Part shown: one piece after another, positions 1-9,937 of the stretch
Numbering within the stretch: the stretch's first letter is position 1
How the letters are laid out: each line of letters begins with the position of its first letter
NCBI GenBank assembly: GCA_023231115.1
Contig: JALNWA010000009.1
Location: 1 to 45,596 of the forward strand
DNA: 45,596 nucleotides
Direction: 5' to 3'
DNA from: Candidatus Altimarinota bacterium
Lineage (GTDB): Bacteria > Patescibacteriota > Gracilibacteria > UBA1369 > LOWO2-01-FULL-3
Position numbers and translations under genes: made by a program
The notes under the pieces: generated by a model
The model's input: the letters and a program-made list of their open reading frames with translations, nothing else
Databases searched by the model: none
What the model was told of the DNA's origin: nothing

Positions 1-2
1 AA

Positions 3-3000
3 GGAAGAACGATTTATGATGATGGAATGATTGAGGAAGGAAAATATAACAAAGGATTCTTAACAGAAGGAAGAAGGATTTCCAATAATGGAATGATTGA
101 GGAAGGAAAATGGAACAAAGGAATGATGACGGAAGGAAGAATGATTTCTACAGATGGAAAAATTTATGACGGAGAATACCACACGACCGGCTATTTAAAG
201 AAAGGAACAAAAACAAGCCCTGACGGTAGCAAAGAAACAGCAGAATGGGATGAAAAAAATGTAAAAATCACACAGGCCGCAGAATCTGCAAAACCTGCAG
301 AACAACAAACACCTCCTGCTCCACCAATAGTAGGGCCTGATGCAGAACCAGAAATACCTCCTGCTCCACCAATAGTGGGAGCTGATGCAGAATCTGCAAA
401 GCCAGCCACAACCGCAGAAACGGCACCAGTTGCTCCCGTAGCACCAGCCTCTGCTCCATCTGCTCCTGAAACAAGACCAAGCACACGAACAACAGAAAGA
501 TTCAAAGCAGACGAAAAAGCAAGAATGGACAAAAAAGCTACATATATAAGAGACTGGGAAAAGATTTCAGAAGAAAACAGAAACGTCAGCAAAACTGTTT
601 CAAGCCTTGGTGAAAACGGAATTGAATCAAACTGGAAATATATAAAAGGATCTGGAAAAGTTGATAAAATCTTGAAACTTCAACCATTTAATATAAGCAA
701 ACACGACACAGGCAGATTTATCGCAAAAACAATTACAGAATGGTCAAACAAAGAAATCACACTTGAAGATATTTTCAATATTGCCGCAAAACATAATCCA
801 AATTTCCCACGAGATTACGACAAATTCATGGCGGAATTTAAAGACCTTTCAAACAAAAATTCAGCAAAAGAAAATGCGGAGTGGGCAAGAAAATTCAATG
901 AAATCGTATATCCTACAATCGAACTTTTGAACGCAATTTCAAAATTAAATTATAACGAAAAAGCGACAAAAGAAGCTAAAGAAAAACGAGAAAAAGAAAA
1001 TCAATCAAAAGAAAAAGTACTTTCCCCTGAGCAAAAACGTATCAGAGAAAACCTATATACAATGTTCACTTATTCCGAAAGAGAACCGGGAAATTGGGAA
1101 CGACTTATGGGATTTTTTGGAGGAGTAAAAGACGAAATACCTGTAATGACAGACGTAAACGGAGAAACAAAATATTTGGACAGAGGTGTTTTACGCCGTT
1201 CATACGACCCAAAAGCGGGATATGAAATTTTTATGGAAACAATCGGAACCGGCGAAGTTGACGAAAATGACAACAGGCAAATCGATGCGGACAAAATGAC
1301 CGACGAAGTAAACAGATTAATGAGACTCGGAGGAATAAGCATCGCGCTACAAAAATTAATGTTACAGGAAAAGAAATCAATTGATGAATTGAAAAAAGAT
1401 CCAAAATTTAAAGAAAAATTACAAAAGTTTCATGTTCCTAAATTAGGTTCAATACAAAATTTTGTACAAATTCCAAAAGACTATATGGAAGCCTTCCAAC
1501 TTGGATTTATTCTTTCTCAAGACATGAAATCAGATAAAGAATTGGAAGAAACCAAGACAATGCTTGAAAGCACAGAGAATAAAGAACAATCCCCTGTTTA
1601 CAAGATGATGAAAGACCTTGAAAAACAAGGTTTATCACAAGATGTTGTTGCAAAAATACAAGACAAACTTCTTGCAATGGGCGCAGTAACATTCAAAGAC
1701 GGAAAATGGGAAGCCGCAGGATTGGCCTTAAACCAACCGATACAAATTGGAAAAGGAACAACTATAACAGTTGGAATTTCAAAGATAGGAAAAGAATTAA
1801 AAGAAGGATGGAACGCAGGAGCCGCGCTTACAGTCACAGTTTATGAAGGTGAAAATGTCAAAGCCGGTGTATCGTTAGAATTCGATATGAATCCACTAAA
1901 TAAAACTTTTGGATTTGGATTCGGAGCAAATGCTTCATTTGAAGATGTTCTATCGACAAAATTATCATTTATGGGAGGAGTAAGAGCTGGAAGATCAGGA
2001 ATAAATGTTGGATTTGCGGCATTAATCACACGAAGAAATGTGGGATTAAGAATCGCAGAAAACAAAACCGAAATAGAAAAAGAAACCGGATTATCTTCAC
2101 CAGAATGGGAAGCATTCAAGGCCTCAAAAGGACAAAGTCCTAAACAAAGATATGAACTTCTTAAAAAAGCTACAAAGATATATGACACAATTGTAGTCCC
2201 ACTTGAGGCTACATTTGGAGCAGAAAAAGAAGATGTCGTTTATTTGATAGACAACCTTGAAAACGCAATCGAAAATAAAGCCGTAGATAAAATCGGCGGA
2301 GATACTGCTCTAAGCATATTCGCAGAATTCTTTCATGGAGTTGGAGCAGTAGTAACTCCATTCCCACCGATGTTAATGCCTGTTTTGGTTTTCAAAATAG
2401 GTTCAGCAAAAATATATATTCCAAATAGAAGTGCAATAAGCACAATGCAAGAACAAATTTCTGACGTCAGAGCAAACTGGAAACTTAAAGAAGCATTAAA
2501 ATCAGCGGAGAAAAAAATGGAGGAAGGCAAACCTATCGCAACAGAAAATCAAGAAGCACAAGGAACAACGCAAACATTTAAAGTTGGAGAAACTCCAAAT
2601 CTATCATACAGCCCTGATGGATCAGCAAGAATAATTAAGAAACATCAAACATTTGCATTTGAAGAAAATCTTAGAGAACTTGATGAACCTGCTCTTGGAG
2701 AAGAAGAAGGAAAAGCTCCAAAAACATCAGCAGAAAAACTAAAAGCCTTGAACGACAGATTAAGAAAAGAAACAGGAATAATGTTGGTCGAAGACGAAAA
2801 AGACAGCATTGATACAGATGGAAGACATGAACTTAGAATTCTAAATACAACAAACAAAGATGTCGAAGTTTATGTGGATCCAAGATTATCGCTTAAAGAA
2901 GCCGGACTTTTGGTTGAAAACGGAAAACTTTATTTGACCGGAGATATCAGCAATCTTGTGATAGATCGCAGAAATTTCACAATGCCTTCCGGATCACAAC

Positions 3001-4835
3001 AAAGCGCATCCTACATGAAAGATATAATCATAATCGGCACACAAGATTTGGCGGCAAAAGAAGGATTGGAAAGAGATTGGATTGAAAAATATTCAACTCA
3101 ATATGCACAAAAACTAAAAAACCAATTCGGATATTCGCTTGAGGAAGGATATGGAGAATCCGCACAAGCAAATATTAAAGAAGGAAAACTTGAAGAAAAA
3201 GAAGCATTGGCTCTAGGAGCAGAAGCAGGAGAAAGAGCTCTTAAAGAAGCGACAGCCGAAAAAGAACAAGTAACAAGAGTAAAAACACACAAAGAAAATC
3301 TCGTAGCAAAAGGAGAACGAGCCAAAGAAGCCAAAGCAATGGATGCTTCAGCAGCAAGACGACACGAATCAATCAATTCAATTGAGAAAAAAGTTTACGA
3401 CGCTCAGAAACTTCCTGAAAATTTTGAAGAAGACATAAAGGAATTATCAAAAAATAAAAAATTCAAAGACGAACTTAAAAACATTTCAAACGATGACGAA
3501 AAGATACGAGATTTGATTTTGAAATTCGCAGGAGAAAAAGACAAAAACGGTCTTCCAAAATATAAAGGACTACAAAATCTAAACGAAAAAGCTTTGAATT
3601 TGGCGATAGTATCTGTTTTGAATGAATGGTTTTTAGCACTTGTCAAAACAGGAAAAGAATCAAATTCAACAATTCATAAAGTCCTTGAAGGAAGAATGCG
3701 TTTTGCAAGAAAAGTATTCGAAAAAGAATTCAAAACAAGAATTGAAGAAGCAAATAAAAGGCTTCCTGAAGGAGAAAAAATCAGCCTGACAGCAGAACAA
3801 GCTGCAAACAAAATAATGGAATCGATTTACAACAAAATCAAAGATCCAAATTTTCCTTTCAAAGGATTGGCGTGGAAAGTTGGAGAAGGAGTTGAAGGCA
3901 TTCCGACAGACGCGACATTATTCTCAGCGACAAGAAACAAAAGCCTGAAAGGAGCATTTACAAAAACAATGGCGTACGGCAAAGACACAGACACATGGGC
4001 AAAAATGACACTTGAACATGGATTTATAAAAGAATCTGTAAAAGAATTTAACATCAACAGCGCGGACAAGGGAGAAAAAGACATGGCAAGATTGCTTCTT
4101 GAAATCGCAAGTCCATCTCCAAAAGACAAGATAGAAACAGTGGCGGATGCAAAAGAATTCTTACAGTCCCCTCTTGCGATGAAACTTTCAGCGCTCGAAG
4201 CACTGATGTTAATTCCTGAATTCGGAAGAGAAAAATTTGATAAAGTAAGTGAACTTTACAAAGACATAAGCAAAGAAAATTTCGCGACTTTATTCGCAAA
4301 AGCTGATTACAAAGAGGCCTTAGATGCGTACAAAAAAATTGCTCAAGATGTAAGAAAAGCACAAACAGAAGGCAAACCATATACAAAAGAATTTGATTGG
4401 GGTAGTGACAAATACATTCTTACATTATCAATGACAACGGCCATCAAAGCGGGAGCATATGCGAAATGTGCGAACGGAAGTTTCTATGTAAAAGAAGAAG
4501 GAACAGTAACTGTACAAAAAATACAAAAACCTATTGTTACAGAAAAGAAAGTTCAAGAAAGAGAACCTGTAACAGTCTTTACTCAAACAACGGAAACAAT
4601 AAAATCGAAACAAAGCAAAGTTCTATTAACTGCCGCGCTTGCGGGATTAAACAGAGAAACAGAACAGACCACAGAACAGCCACCGGTCCACAACAAAAAA
4701 GCGGAACAAGGAGCCGCAACAGCAACAGTAACAAACAAAGACCGCGCAGGGAATGCAAACAACGGACAAATAGCACAAAGCAAAACAACCTATGATATTC
4801 CAAACGAAAACGAAGGCTCTGTAACTTCTCATTAA
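3..4835 (+). CDS. Giant MORN-repeat-like protein of unknown function, 5' end outside window
   Basis: The frame is open from the left edge, so the start lies upstream; the first Met in the window (position 27) is inside a repeat and is probably not the start. The N-terminal ~75 visible residues are MORN-like repeats of about 22 residues (the unit contains MIEEGKxNKGxxTEGR). A Pro/Ala-rich linker follows (~85-160) with a duplicated PPAPPIVG unit. Next come long charged helical stretches, a Gly-rich alternating region that looks beta-stranded (~570-670), a hydrophobic patch (~760-800), more Lys/Glu-rich helix, and a Thr/Gln/Asn-rich low-complexity tail from ~1490. Whether a signal peptide exists cannot be seen. 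It is followed after 36 nt by another giant gene on the same strand with no terminator between, so co-transcription is likely. Function unknown; a cell-surface or envelope scaffold is a guess. Confidence 0.85.
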   Translation, partial: GRTIYDDGMIEEGKYNKGFLTEGRRISNNGMIEEGKWNKGMMTEGRMISTDGKIYDGEYHTTGYLKKGTKTSPDGSKETAEWDEKNVKITQAAESAKPAEQQTPPAPPIVGPDAEPEIPPAPPIVGADAESAKPATTAETAPVAPVAPASAPSAPETRPSTRTTERFKADEKARMDKKATYIRDWEKISEENRNVSKTVSSLGENGIESNWKYIKGSGKVDKILKLQPFNISKHDTGRFIAKTITEWSNKEITLEDIFNIAAKHNPNFPRDYDKFMAEFKDLSNKNSAKENAEWARKFNEIVYPTIELLNAISKLNYNEKATKEAKEKREKENQSKEKVLSPEQKRIRENLYTMFTYSEREPGNWERLMGFFGGVKDEIPVMTDVNGETKYLDRGVLRRSYDPKAGYEIFMETIGTGEVDENDNRQIDADKMTDEVNRLMRLGGISIALQKLMLQEKKSIDELKKDPKFKEKLQKFHVPKLGSIQNFVQIPKDYMEAFQLGFILSQDMKSDKELEETKTMLESTENKEQSPVYKMMKDLEKQGLSQDVVAKIQDKLLAMGAVTFKDGKWEAAGLALNQPIQIGKGTTITVGISKIGKELKEGWNAGAALTVTVYEGENVKAGVSLEFDMNPLNKTFGFGFGANASFEDVLSTKLSFMGGVRAGRSGINVGFAALITRRNVGLRIAENKTEIEKETGLSSPEWEAFKASKGQSPKQRYELLKKATKIYDTIVVPLEATFGAEKEDVVYLIDNLENAIENKAVDKIGGDTALSIFAEFFHGVGAVVTPFPPMLMPVLVFKIGSAKIYIPNRSAISTMQEQISDVRANWKLKEALKSAEKKMEEGKPIATENQEAQGTTQTFKVGETPNLSYSPDGSARIIKKHQTFAFEENLRELDEPALGEEEGKAPKTSAEKLKALNDRLRKETGIMLVEDEKDSIDTDGRHELRILNTTNKDVEVYVDPRLSLKEAGLLVENGKLYLTGDISNLVIDRRNFTMPSGSQQSASYMKDIIIIGTQDLAAKEGLERDWIEKYSTQYAQKLKNQFGYSLEEGYGESAQANIKEGKLEEKEALALGAEAGERALKEATAEKEQVTRVKTHKENLVAKGERAKEAKAMDASAARRHESINSIEKKVYDAQKLPENFEEDIKELSKNKKFKDELKNISNDDEKIRDLILKFAGEKDKNGLPKYKGLQNLNEKALNLAIVSVLNEWFLALVKTGKESNSTIHKVLEGRMRFARKVFEKEFKTRIEEANKRLPEGEKISLTAEQAANKIMESIYNKIKDPNFPFKGLAWKVGEGVEGIPTDATLFSATRNKSLKGAFTKTMAYGKDTDTWAKMTLEHGFIKESVKEFNINSADKGEKDMARLLLEIASPSPKDKIETVADAKEFLQSPLAMKLSALEALMLIPEFGREKFDKVSELYKDISKENFATLFAKADYKEALDAYKKIAQDVRKAQTEGKPYTKEFDWGSDKYILTLSMTTAIKAGAYAKCANGSFYVKEEGTVTVQKIQKPIVTEKKVQEREPVTVFTQTTETIKSKQSKVLLTAALAGLNRETEQTTEQPPVHNKKAEQGAATATVTNKDRAGNANNGQIAQSKTTYDIPNENEGSVTSH
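24..155 (+). repeat. Two tandem 66-bp units encoding the MORN-like repeats
   Basis: Positions 24-89 and 90-155 are a direct tandem repeat of 66 bp (22 codons). Both begin with GGAATGATTGAGGAAGGAAA and differ mainly in their second half. The array probably begins before the window, because positions 3-23 encode the end of a similar unit (GRTIYDD). Confidence 0.8.
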
Positions 4836-4871
4836 AATAATTCATTAAAAAATAATTAATAAAAAACAAAA

Positions 4872-7800
4872 ATGAAAATATTCAAAAAAATTAGCTTAGC
4901 GATACTAATATTCGCAATGCTACTCTCAAGCTTTCCGGCACTAAACGCAAATGCCGTAGCTTACACAAATGTCTCGGTATACACTCCTGCAAACAGAGCA
5001 ACCATGGAATATTTCGATGGAGCTTTGGGCTTGAACTACACAAGTTTCAACAACTTCGTGAAAAACCCAAACATATCAGGAGCTTTCCAAAATGATGAAA
5101 GACAATTTTTAGCGGGTAAAAATTGTGGACCATCAACAACAAATTGTGAAAGCAAAGCCTATTACAACACTTTGGATTTAGGAATAAAAGAAGGAGATAT
5201 CGTCAGATTCGCAGTATATTTTCATAATAATGGAGGTGATCCATACGTAAAAGAAACAAGCGTAAAAAGCTTGCAAGACGCCACTAATGCAAAAATCGGA
5301 TTAATCCTAAATAGAAAAGATCCAAATGCACAATTCGCCGCAGATTGGCTTCGTCCACAAGGGTATATTTACGCCGATAACAACCAATATAGAACAACAA
5401 TCGCGAATGAAAATTCCGTCATAAAAAATTCAGACGGAAGCATATTACGAACAGCGACAGACGACATGGCAATCATGCTGAAAGAAAGTAATTTATCTTT
5501 GGAACCGATACAAGGTAGCGCTTGGCTTTGGAATAAAAACGCAAATTTCGACCAAGAAGTCAAAGTCGGCAGTGAATTAACATTCGTTGCAGATTCAGAC
5601 GAAACACCGATCGCACCGGCTACAAAAACAAATTTGGCAAAAACAAAAGTTACAGCGATAAATTACTCCCCAAATGAGATGTCCATCAGTTTCGATCGCC
5701 TACCGGGATGTTTCCGTTATAGCGGATTTGTTTATTTTGATGTAAAAGTTGTAAAAAAAGCAGATGCATCAATCTGTTCAGAATTAAAAGTAACAAAAAA
5801 ACAAGTAACAGAAGGAATTCTTGGAGAAACAGCTTACGGTGTTTCAGCAGTACCGACATTTGCTCCAAAAAACATAATTCCTGAAGGAACAAAAATTCTT
5901 TGGAAAACAACAGACAAAGACGGAAAATTCTGGAAAAGAATTGAAACCGCCGCAAAAAATAAATACAAATATACAGACATAACTGTCTCAACAAATTCGC
6001 TTTATAACAGCGCACAGGCAAATCCTGATGAAGAAATTTTCTACACAGGAGTAGGAATTGTAACCGCAGAGCTTACAGGCATAAGCGCAAATCTTACAAA
6101 TTCAACAGTTTGTACGGGAAAATTTGAATTCAAAGAACCTGCAAAATGTGCGGATCTTAAAGTAAATAAAAATGCGACAGTAAACGAAAAAGAAGTTTCC
6201 GAATTTTCAGCAATTGCAAAAGACACTTTGTCAGAAACATACAACGGAAAAATCACATATTTCGTTCCAGCTGAATACGGAACTTTCTACACAGATCCAA
6301 ATGATCCTGCCGTAAAAAACGCGACAAAAAACACATCACAAACAGTGAATGAATATGACGCGGCAAAAGTGGATTTATCAAAACCACGAGGAGGAGAATT
6401 CTGCGGAAACACCGTAATCTCGAAAGAAGATTTGATGAAAATGATTACAGGAAATCCAAAATTAATTAAGAAAGCGACTGATATCGTTTTCGAAGTAACA
6501 TACGGAAAAATTGCAGCTAAGTCATTTGAAGAATTAATTCAGGAAAGCCTTGCAACTAACCCGGCATCCATAGAGTTGATTCAAGATCCGACAAAAACTT
6601 TTGAAAAAACAATTTCCGAAGAAAAACAAATCGGATCTAAAATCACGGTAAATCCAGGAACAAAAGTATATTTCGTTGCAAATAAAGGATCTGACGGAAA
6701 AAAAGTAATTTCAATCCTAGCAAACTGTACTTCCGAAAAAGCATGTAGCGACACATACGAAATCAAAAATACTCCAAAAGAAAAACCTGTCGTTTGTGAG
6801 GCATCAGGAATGACAGTCATCGACACAACAACAGGACAAGTTGCATCTTGTATTAAAAATGGAACATACACTCTTACAGCAAGATTTTACAAAGACGCAA
6901 ACAAAACTCAAGCTTTGGAAATCCCTGCAAACATGACCGCAAAATGGCAAACTACAGACGCAAAAGGTCTATTCTATGACGTATCAACAGGAGCACCTGC
7001 AAATCAAACAGGTTCAAACTCATTCATTGGAAGCACTTACGTCAAATACGTTGGAGAAGGGCAAGTAACGGCTACATTGGTTGCTCTAAACGGAAAACCA
7101 TACACAGAAAAAGCATGTACAGTTTTAATCCCTCCATGTTCAAAAAATTGTGAATCAATACTATTTTCATTGGACGGACAAATAGTTCCACAAAACTCAT
7201 CACCATTTATTTTTGAAAAAGATACAAGCAAAAAACTTTCACTTTCAACAAAAGACAATCAAAATAACCAGCTTCCTGCGACAACAAAATTAAATGTTGT
7301 ATGGAACACAAACGGAACAATGACAGACTCAAAAGGTCAAAAAAACACTGAAACAGGAAAACTTACAACAACATTAAGCAATCTTCCTCTAACATTTTTG
7401 GGAGCGGACAAAGCAGGACAAATCACAATAACATTAGATCCAACAGACCCACTTTACTCGGCACAATGTAAGGCTGATTTATCAATCACAAAACCTGAAG
7501 GACCTCTAACTTGTAAAGAAACAATTGTAGATCTAAAAAAGACATCAGGAACAACTCAAGAAACATTCCTTGTCGCAAATGAAATCTATGTAGCCAGCGC
7601 AAAAACTGAATACACAAAGACAGCGACAAACAAAAACACTTTCTACGTGGATCAAAGCATCGGAACAATTGTTGAAACAGGGAACGATCCTGCAAAATTA
7701 TCACTATTAAACGTACTAAAATCTTCAGGCAAATTGACAAAAAACATACTTGAGAATTTTTATACATTATCTTCTTCAAAAACATTATCCAATGGATTTG

Positions 7801-9854
7801 AAAATTCGCTCTATTTCGTGACATATTCAGTGGACAGAACAACTTCATTCGCAAACGCATTTAGAGTAAAAGCGGACGGATTCTCAAACGCGGAATGTGA
7901 CAAAGTATTCCCACTTGTTTACACAGAAATTCCAGAAAAAACAGTCTGTGAAGATTTAACAATCGAAACACCGGAGCGTCCATGGACCGCAGACGGATCA
8001 AAAGAACTATTTGAAATCGACGTCACAACAACTCCAAAAAACAAATCAAATGAATTCACTTACCGTTGGGAAGTTACAGACGGTGAAGGAATATGGAGCA
8101 ATGGAGATGACACAGAAGAAGAAAAAGGTTCATTGAAAAACACACTAAGAAATGCCGAAGCCGGAACAACGGTTGAAGTTTATGCTCTAGATAGTGCCGG
8201 AAAGAAAATTGAAAAATGTTCCGACAACATTAAAGCAAAAACAAACGAAAACGAGATACCTGAAATAGACAAATCCGTTTACGTCACAGCAAAAAATCCT
8301 ACAAGCACAACAAAAGATCTTTTGAACGTTGGATCTTCATCAAAGAGCAAAAACATTACGTACAAAATTCAATTCGTGGCAAATTCAGCAGAGACAGCAG
8401 ACATCTGGGAAAGCGCTATGAATAACGGAGAAATCAAAGGAGACAAAGACGGAAATTTATCTTACCTTGGAATGATTATCAACGTAACTGAAGGAAGAAA
8501 CGAATACACAATTCTAAAAGACGGAAATTATACCCTAGAAAATGACGATGAAAATTTCGATAATTCCGACGAAGATTTGGATTGGTTTGAAGACAATTAC
8601 AGCTGTAAAGACAGAAATCAAAATAAAGTTTGTATCGACGATTCCGATTTCTCGACAACGGTTGAAAATTTCAAAGACGGAGAAAAAATAGAATTCCAAA
8701 ACTTAGACACAGATACTGCAATCGAAATTAAAGTTCAAATGAAGAACAACACAACAATCAACACAGAAAGTTGTAAAAAATTGGATGCATCAGACGGTTG
8801 TGGAGAGCAATTCAAAAACACAGCAAAGTTTGAAGCGTTAATGCCGGACGACGACACAGAAAAAGGATCAGCTTCAGCAAAAGTAATTGTAATCTGTCCT
8901 TACGTTCTAACAAGACAAGCCGGAGATGTATTCTTTCATGACGTACTCGACACAGGAATCGACGTATCACGTTGTTCCGAAGTAAAGAGCACGCCGGGAG
9001 TGGTCATTCAACCTGAAAAAATCAGAAGAAGCGTTGTAACAAAAACAGGTACAGGAGAATTGCCAACAGAAACTGCAACATTCTTGGATGTTCCTTCGCA
9101 TGACATTTGCCGCTACAGCAACACATCAGGAGCGCAATCAATTGAAGGATACAACGACATTTTAAAAAACTTCTCAAGTACAATTTGTGAAATGCGCGCA
9201 GACGTCGCAGAAACTTGGAAAGAAACATATATCAACGAATCGATCAAAGCAAACGTAGAAAGAATTTCAAGATTTGGTGAAAATCTAAACGTATCTCAAG
9301 TTTCAACAATGCAAGCCCTTCAAAACATCGACAACGCAAAAAGCGGAGTCTTCGTTAAAGAAGGGAATCTAACAATCGGAGCAGGAGCAGGAACAAAATT
9401 TGAAATCAAATCAGAAGGAAATATTCCAGCCGGCCAAACATACATTGTCAAAGGTGGAACACTTCACATCACCTCTAACATAGAATACGGACCAACAGAC
9501 TACACAAATCCTGAAAAAATCCCGTCAGCCGCATTTATCGTAATCGATGGAAACATTGTAATCGACAATAACGTCACAAGAATCGACGCCATAATAATGG
9601 CAATAGATACCGACGGAAAAGGTAGCGACGGAAAAATCACAAACGGAGGACAAAGCGAAACAGATGAAAGACTTGTAATCAACGGAAGCCTTATCGGAAA
9701 CGTATATGACTTGTTCAGCACACGTACAGGCGCCGGAGACCCTGCGAGAGACGAAGGTTCAGTCACAATTCGTTACGACGAACGAATCCTTCTAAACACT
9801 CCACCGGGATTAAGCGATCTCTTAAACATAACTCAATCATTAATCCCTGGCTGA
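4872..9854 (+). CDS. Giant secreted multi-module surface protein with beta-helix-like C-terminus
   Basis: 1660 residues. Residues 1-30 are a classic signal peptide (Lys-rich start, hydrophobic core, cleavage near NANA/AVA). From about 300 onward there are repeated modules of roughly 110-230 residues that open with a Cys followed by a beta-strand (CSELKV ~300, CADLKV ~426, CEASGMTV ~641, CKETIV ~880, CEDLTI ~1026) and carry a second Cys near their end, which looks like Ig/Big-type folds with disulfides. An acidic stretch (~1220-1260) has a possible calcium-binding loop (DRNQNK). The last ~170 residues are Gly/Ile/Val/Asn-rich with regular short strands, suggesting a beta-helix. No C-terminal anchor is visible. 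It stops at TGA followed at once by TAA. Probably an exported surface or adhesive protein; I recognise no named family. Confidence 0.9.
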   Translation: MKIFKKISLAILIFAMLLSSFPALNANAVAYTNVSVYTPANRATMEYFDGALGLNYTSFNNFVKNPNISGAFQNDERQFLAGKNCGPSTTNCESKAYYNTLDLGIKEGDIVRFAVYFHNNGGDPYVKETSVKSLQDATNAKIGLILNRKDPNAQFAADWLRPQGYIYADNNQYRTTIANENSVIKNSDGSILRTATDDMAIMLKESNLSLEPIQGSAWLWNKNANFDQEVKVGSELTFVADSDETPIAPATKTNLAKTKVTAINYSPNEMSISFDRLPGCFRYSGFVYFDVKVVKKADASICSELKVTKKQVTEGILGETAYGVSAVPTFAPKNIIPEGTKILWKTTDKDGKFWKRIETAAKNKYKYTDITVSTNSLYNSAQANPDEEIFYTGVGIVTAELTGISANLTNSTVCTGKFEFKEPAKCADLKVNKNATVNEKEVSEFSAIAKDTLSETYNGKITYFVPAEYGTFYTDPNDPAVKNATKNTSQTVNEYDAAKVDLSKPRGGEFCGNTVISKEDLMKMITGNPKLIKKATDIVFEVTYGKIAAKSFEELIQESLATNPASIELIQDPTKTFEKTISEEKQIGSKITVNPGTKVYFVANKGSDGKKVISILANCTSEKACSDTYEIKNTPKEKPVVCEASGMTVIDTTTGQVASCIKNGTYTLTARFYKDANKTQALEIPANMTAKWQTTDAKGLFYDVSTGAPANQTGSNSFIGSTYVKYVGEGQVTATLVALNGKPYTEKACTVLIPPCSKNCESILFSLDGQIVPQNSSPFIFEKDTSKKLSLSTKDNQNNQLPATTKLNVVWNTNGTMTDSKGQKNTETGKLTTTLSNLPLTFLGADKAGQITITLDPTDPLYSAQCKADLSITKPEGPLTCKETIVDLKKTSGTTQETFLVANEIYVASAKTEYTKTATNKNTFYVDQSIGTIVETGNDPAKLSLLNVLKSSGKLTKNILENFYTLSSSKTLSNGFENSLYFVTYSVDRTTSFANAFRVKADGFSNAECDKVFPLVYTEIPEKTVCEDLTIETPERPWTADGSKELFEIDVTTTPKNKSNEFTYRWEVTDGEGIWSNGDDTEEEKGSLKNTLRNAEAGTTVEVYALDSAGKKIEKCSDNIKAKTNENEIPEIDKSVYVTAKNPTSTTKDLLNVGSSSKSKNITYKIQFVANSAETADIWESAMNNGEIKGDKDGNLSYLGMIINVTEGRNEYTILKDGNYTLENDDENFDNSDEDLDWFEDNYSCKDRNQNKVCIDDSDFSTTVENFKDGEKIEFQNLDTDTAIEIKVQMKNNTTINTESCKKLDASDGCGEQFKNTAKFEALMPDDDTEKGSASAKVIVICPYVLTRQAGDVFFHDVLDTGIDVSRCSEVKSTPGVVIQPEKIRRSVVTKTGTGELPTETATFLDVPSHDICRYSNTSGAQSIEGYNDILKNFSSTICEMRADVAETWKETYINESIKANVERISRFGENLNVSQVSTMQALQNIDNAKSGVFVKEGNLTIGAGAGTKFEIKSEGNIPAGQTYIVKGGTLHITSNIEYGPTDYTNPEKIPSAAFIVIDGNIVIDNNVTRIDAIIMAIDTDGKGSDGKITNGGQSETDERLVINGSLIGNVYDLFSTRTGAGDPARDEGSVTIRYDERILLNTPPGLSDLLNITQSLIPG

Positions 9855-9876
9855 TAATTCATCTAAAAAATAAAAT

Positions 9877-9908
9877 AAAAAGAGCCTCGCAATAAGGGGC
9901 TCTTTTTT
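9877..9908 (+). terminator. Rho-independent terminator after the giant surface gene
   Basis: The hairpin AAAAAGAGCC / GGCTCTTTTT can be extended by one T-G and one C-G pair, has loop GCAATAA, and ends in a T run. It lies 23 nt after the stop at 9854 and separates the giant genes from holA. A TATAAT box at 9911-9916, directly after the T run, may be the -10 of the holA promoter, but no convincing -35 is visible. Confidence 0.85.
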
Positions 9909-9937
9909 GATATAATAACGCCCCAAAACAATAAACA

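Noticed and set aside
4428..4869. Several open frames antisense or out of frame within the giant genes and other real genes
   Set aside because: They lie wholly inside genes with convincing composition or family matches, show odd Leu/Ser/Phe or Arg/Lys-rich composition and have no plausible starts; they are shadow frames.
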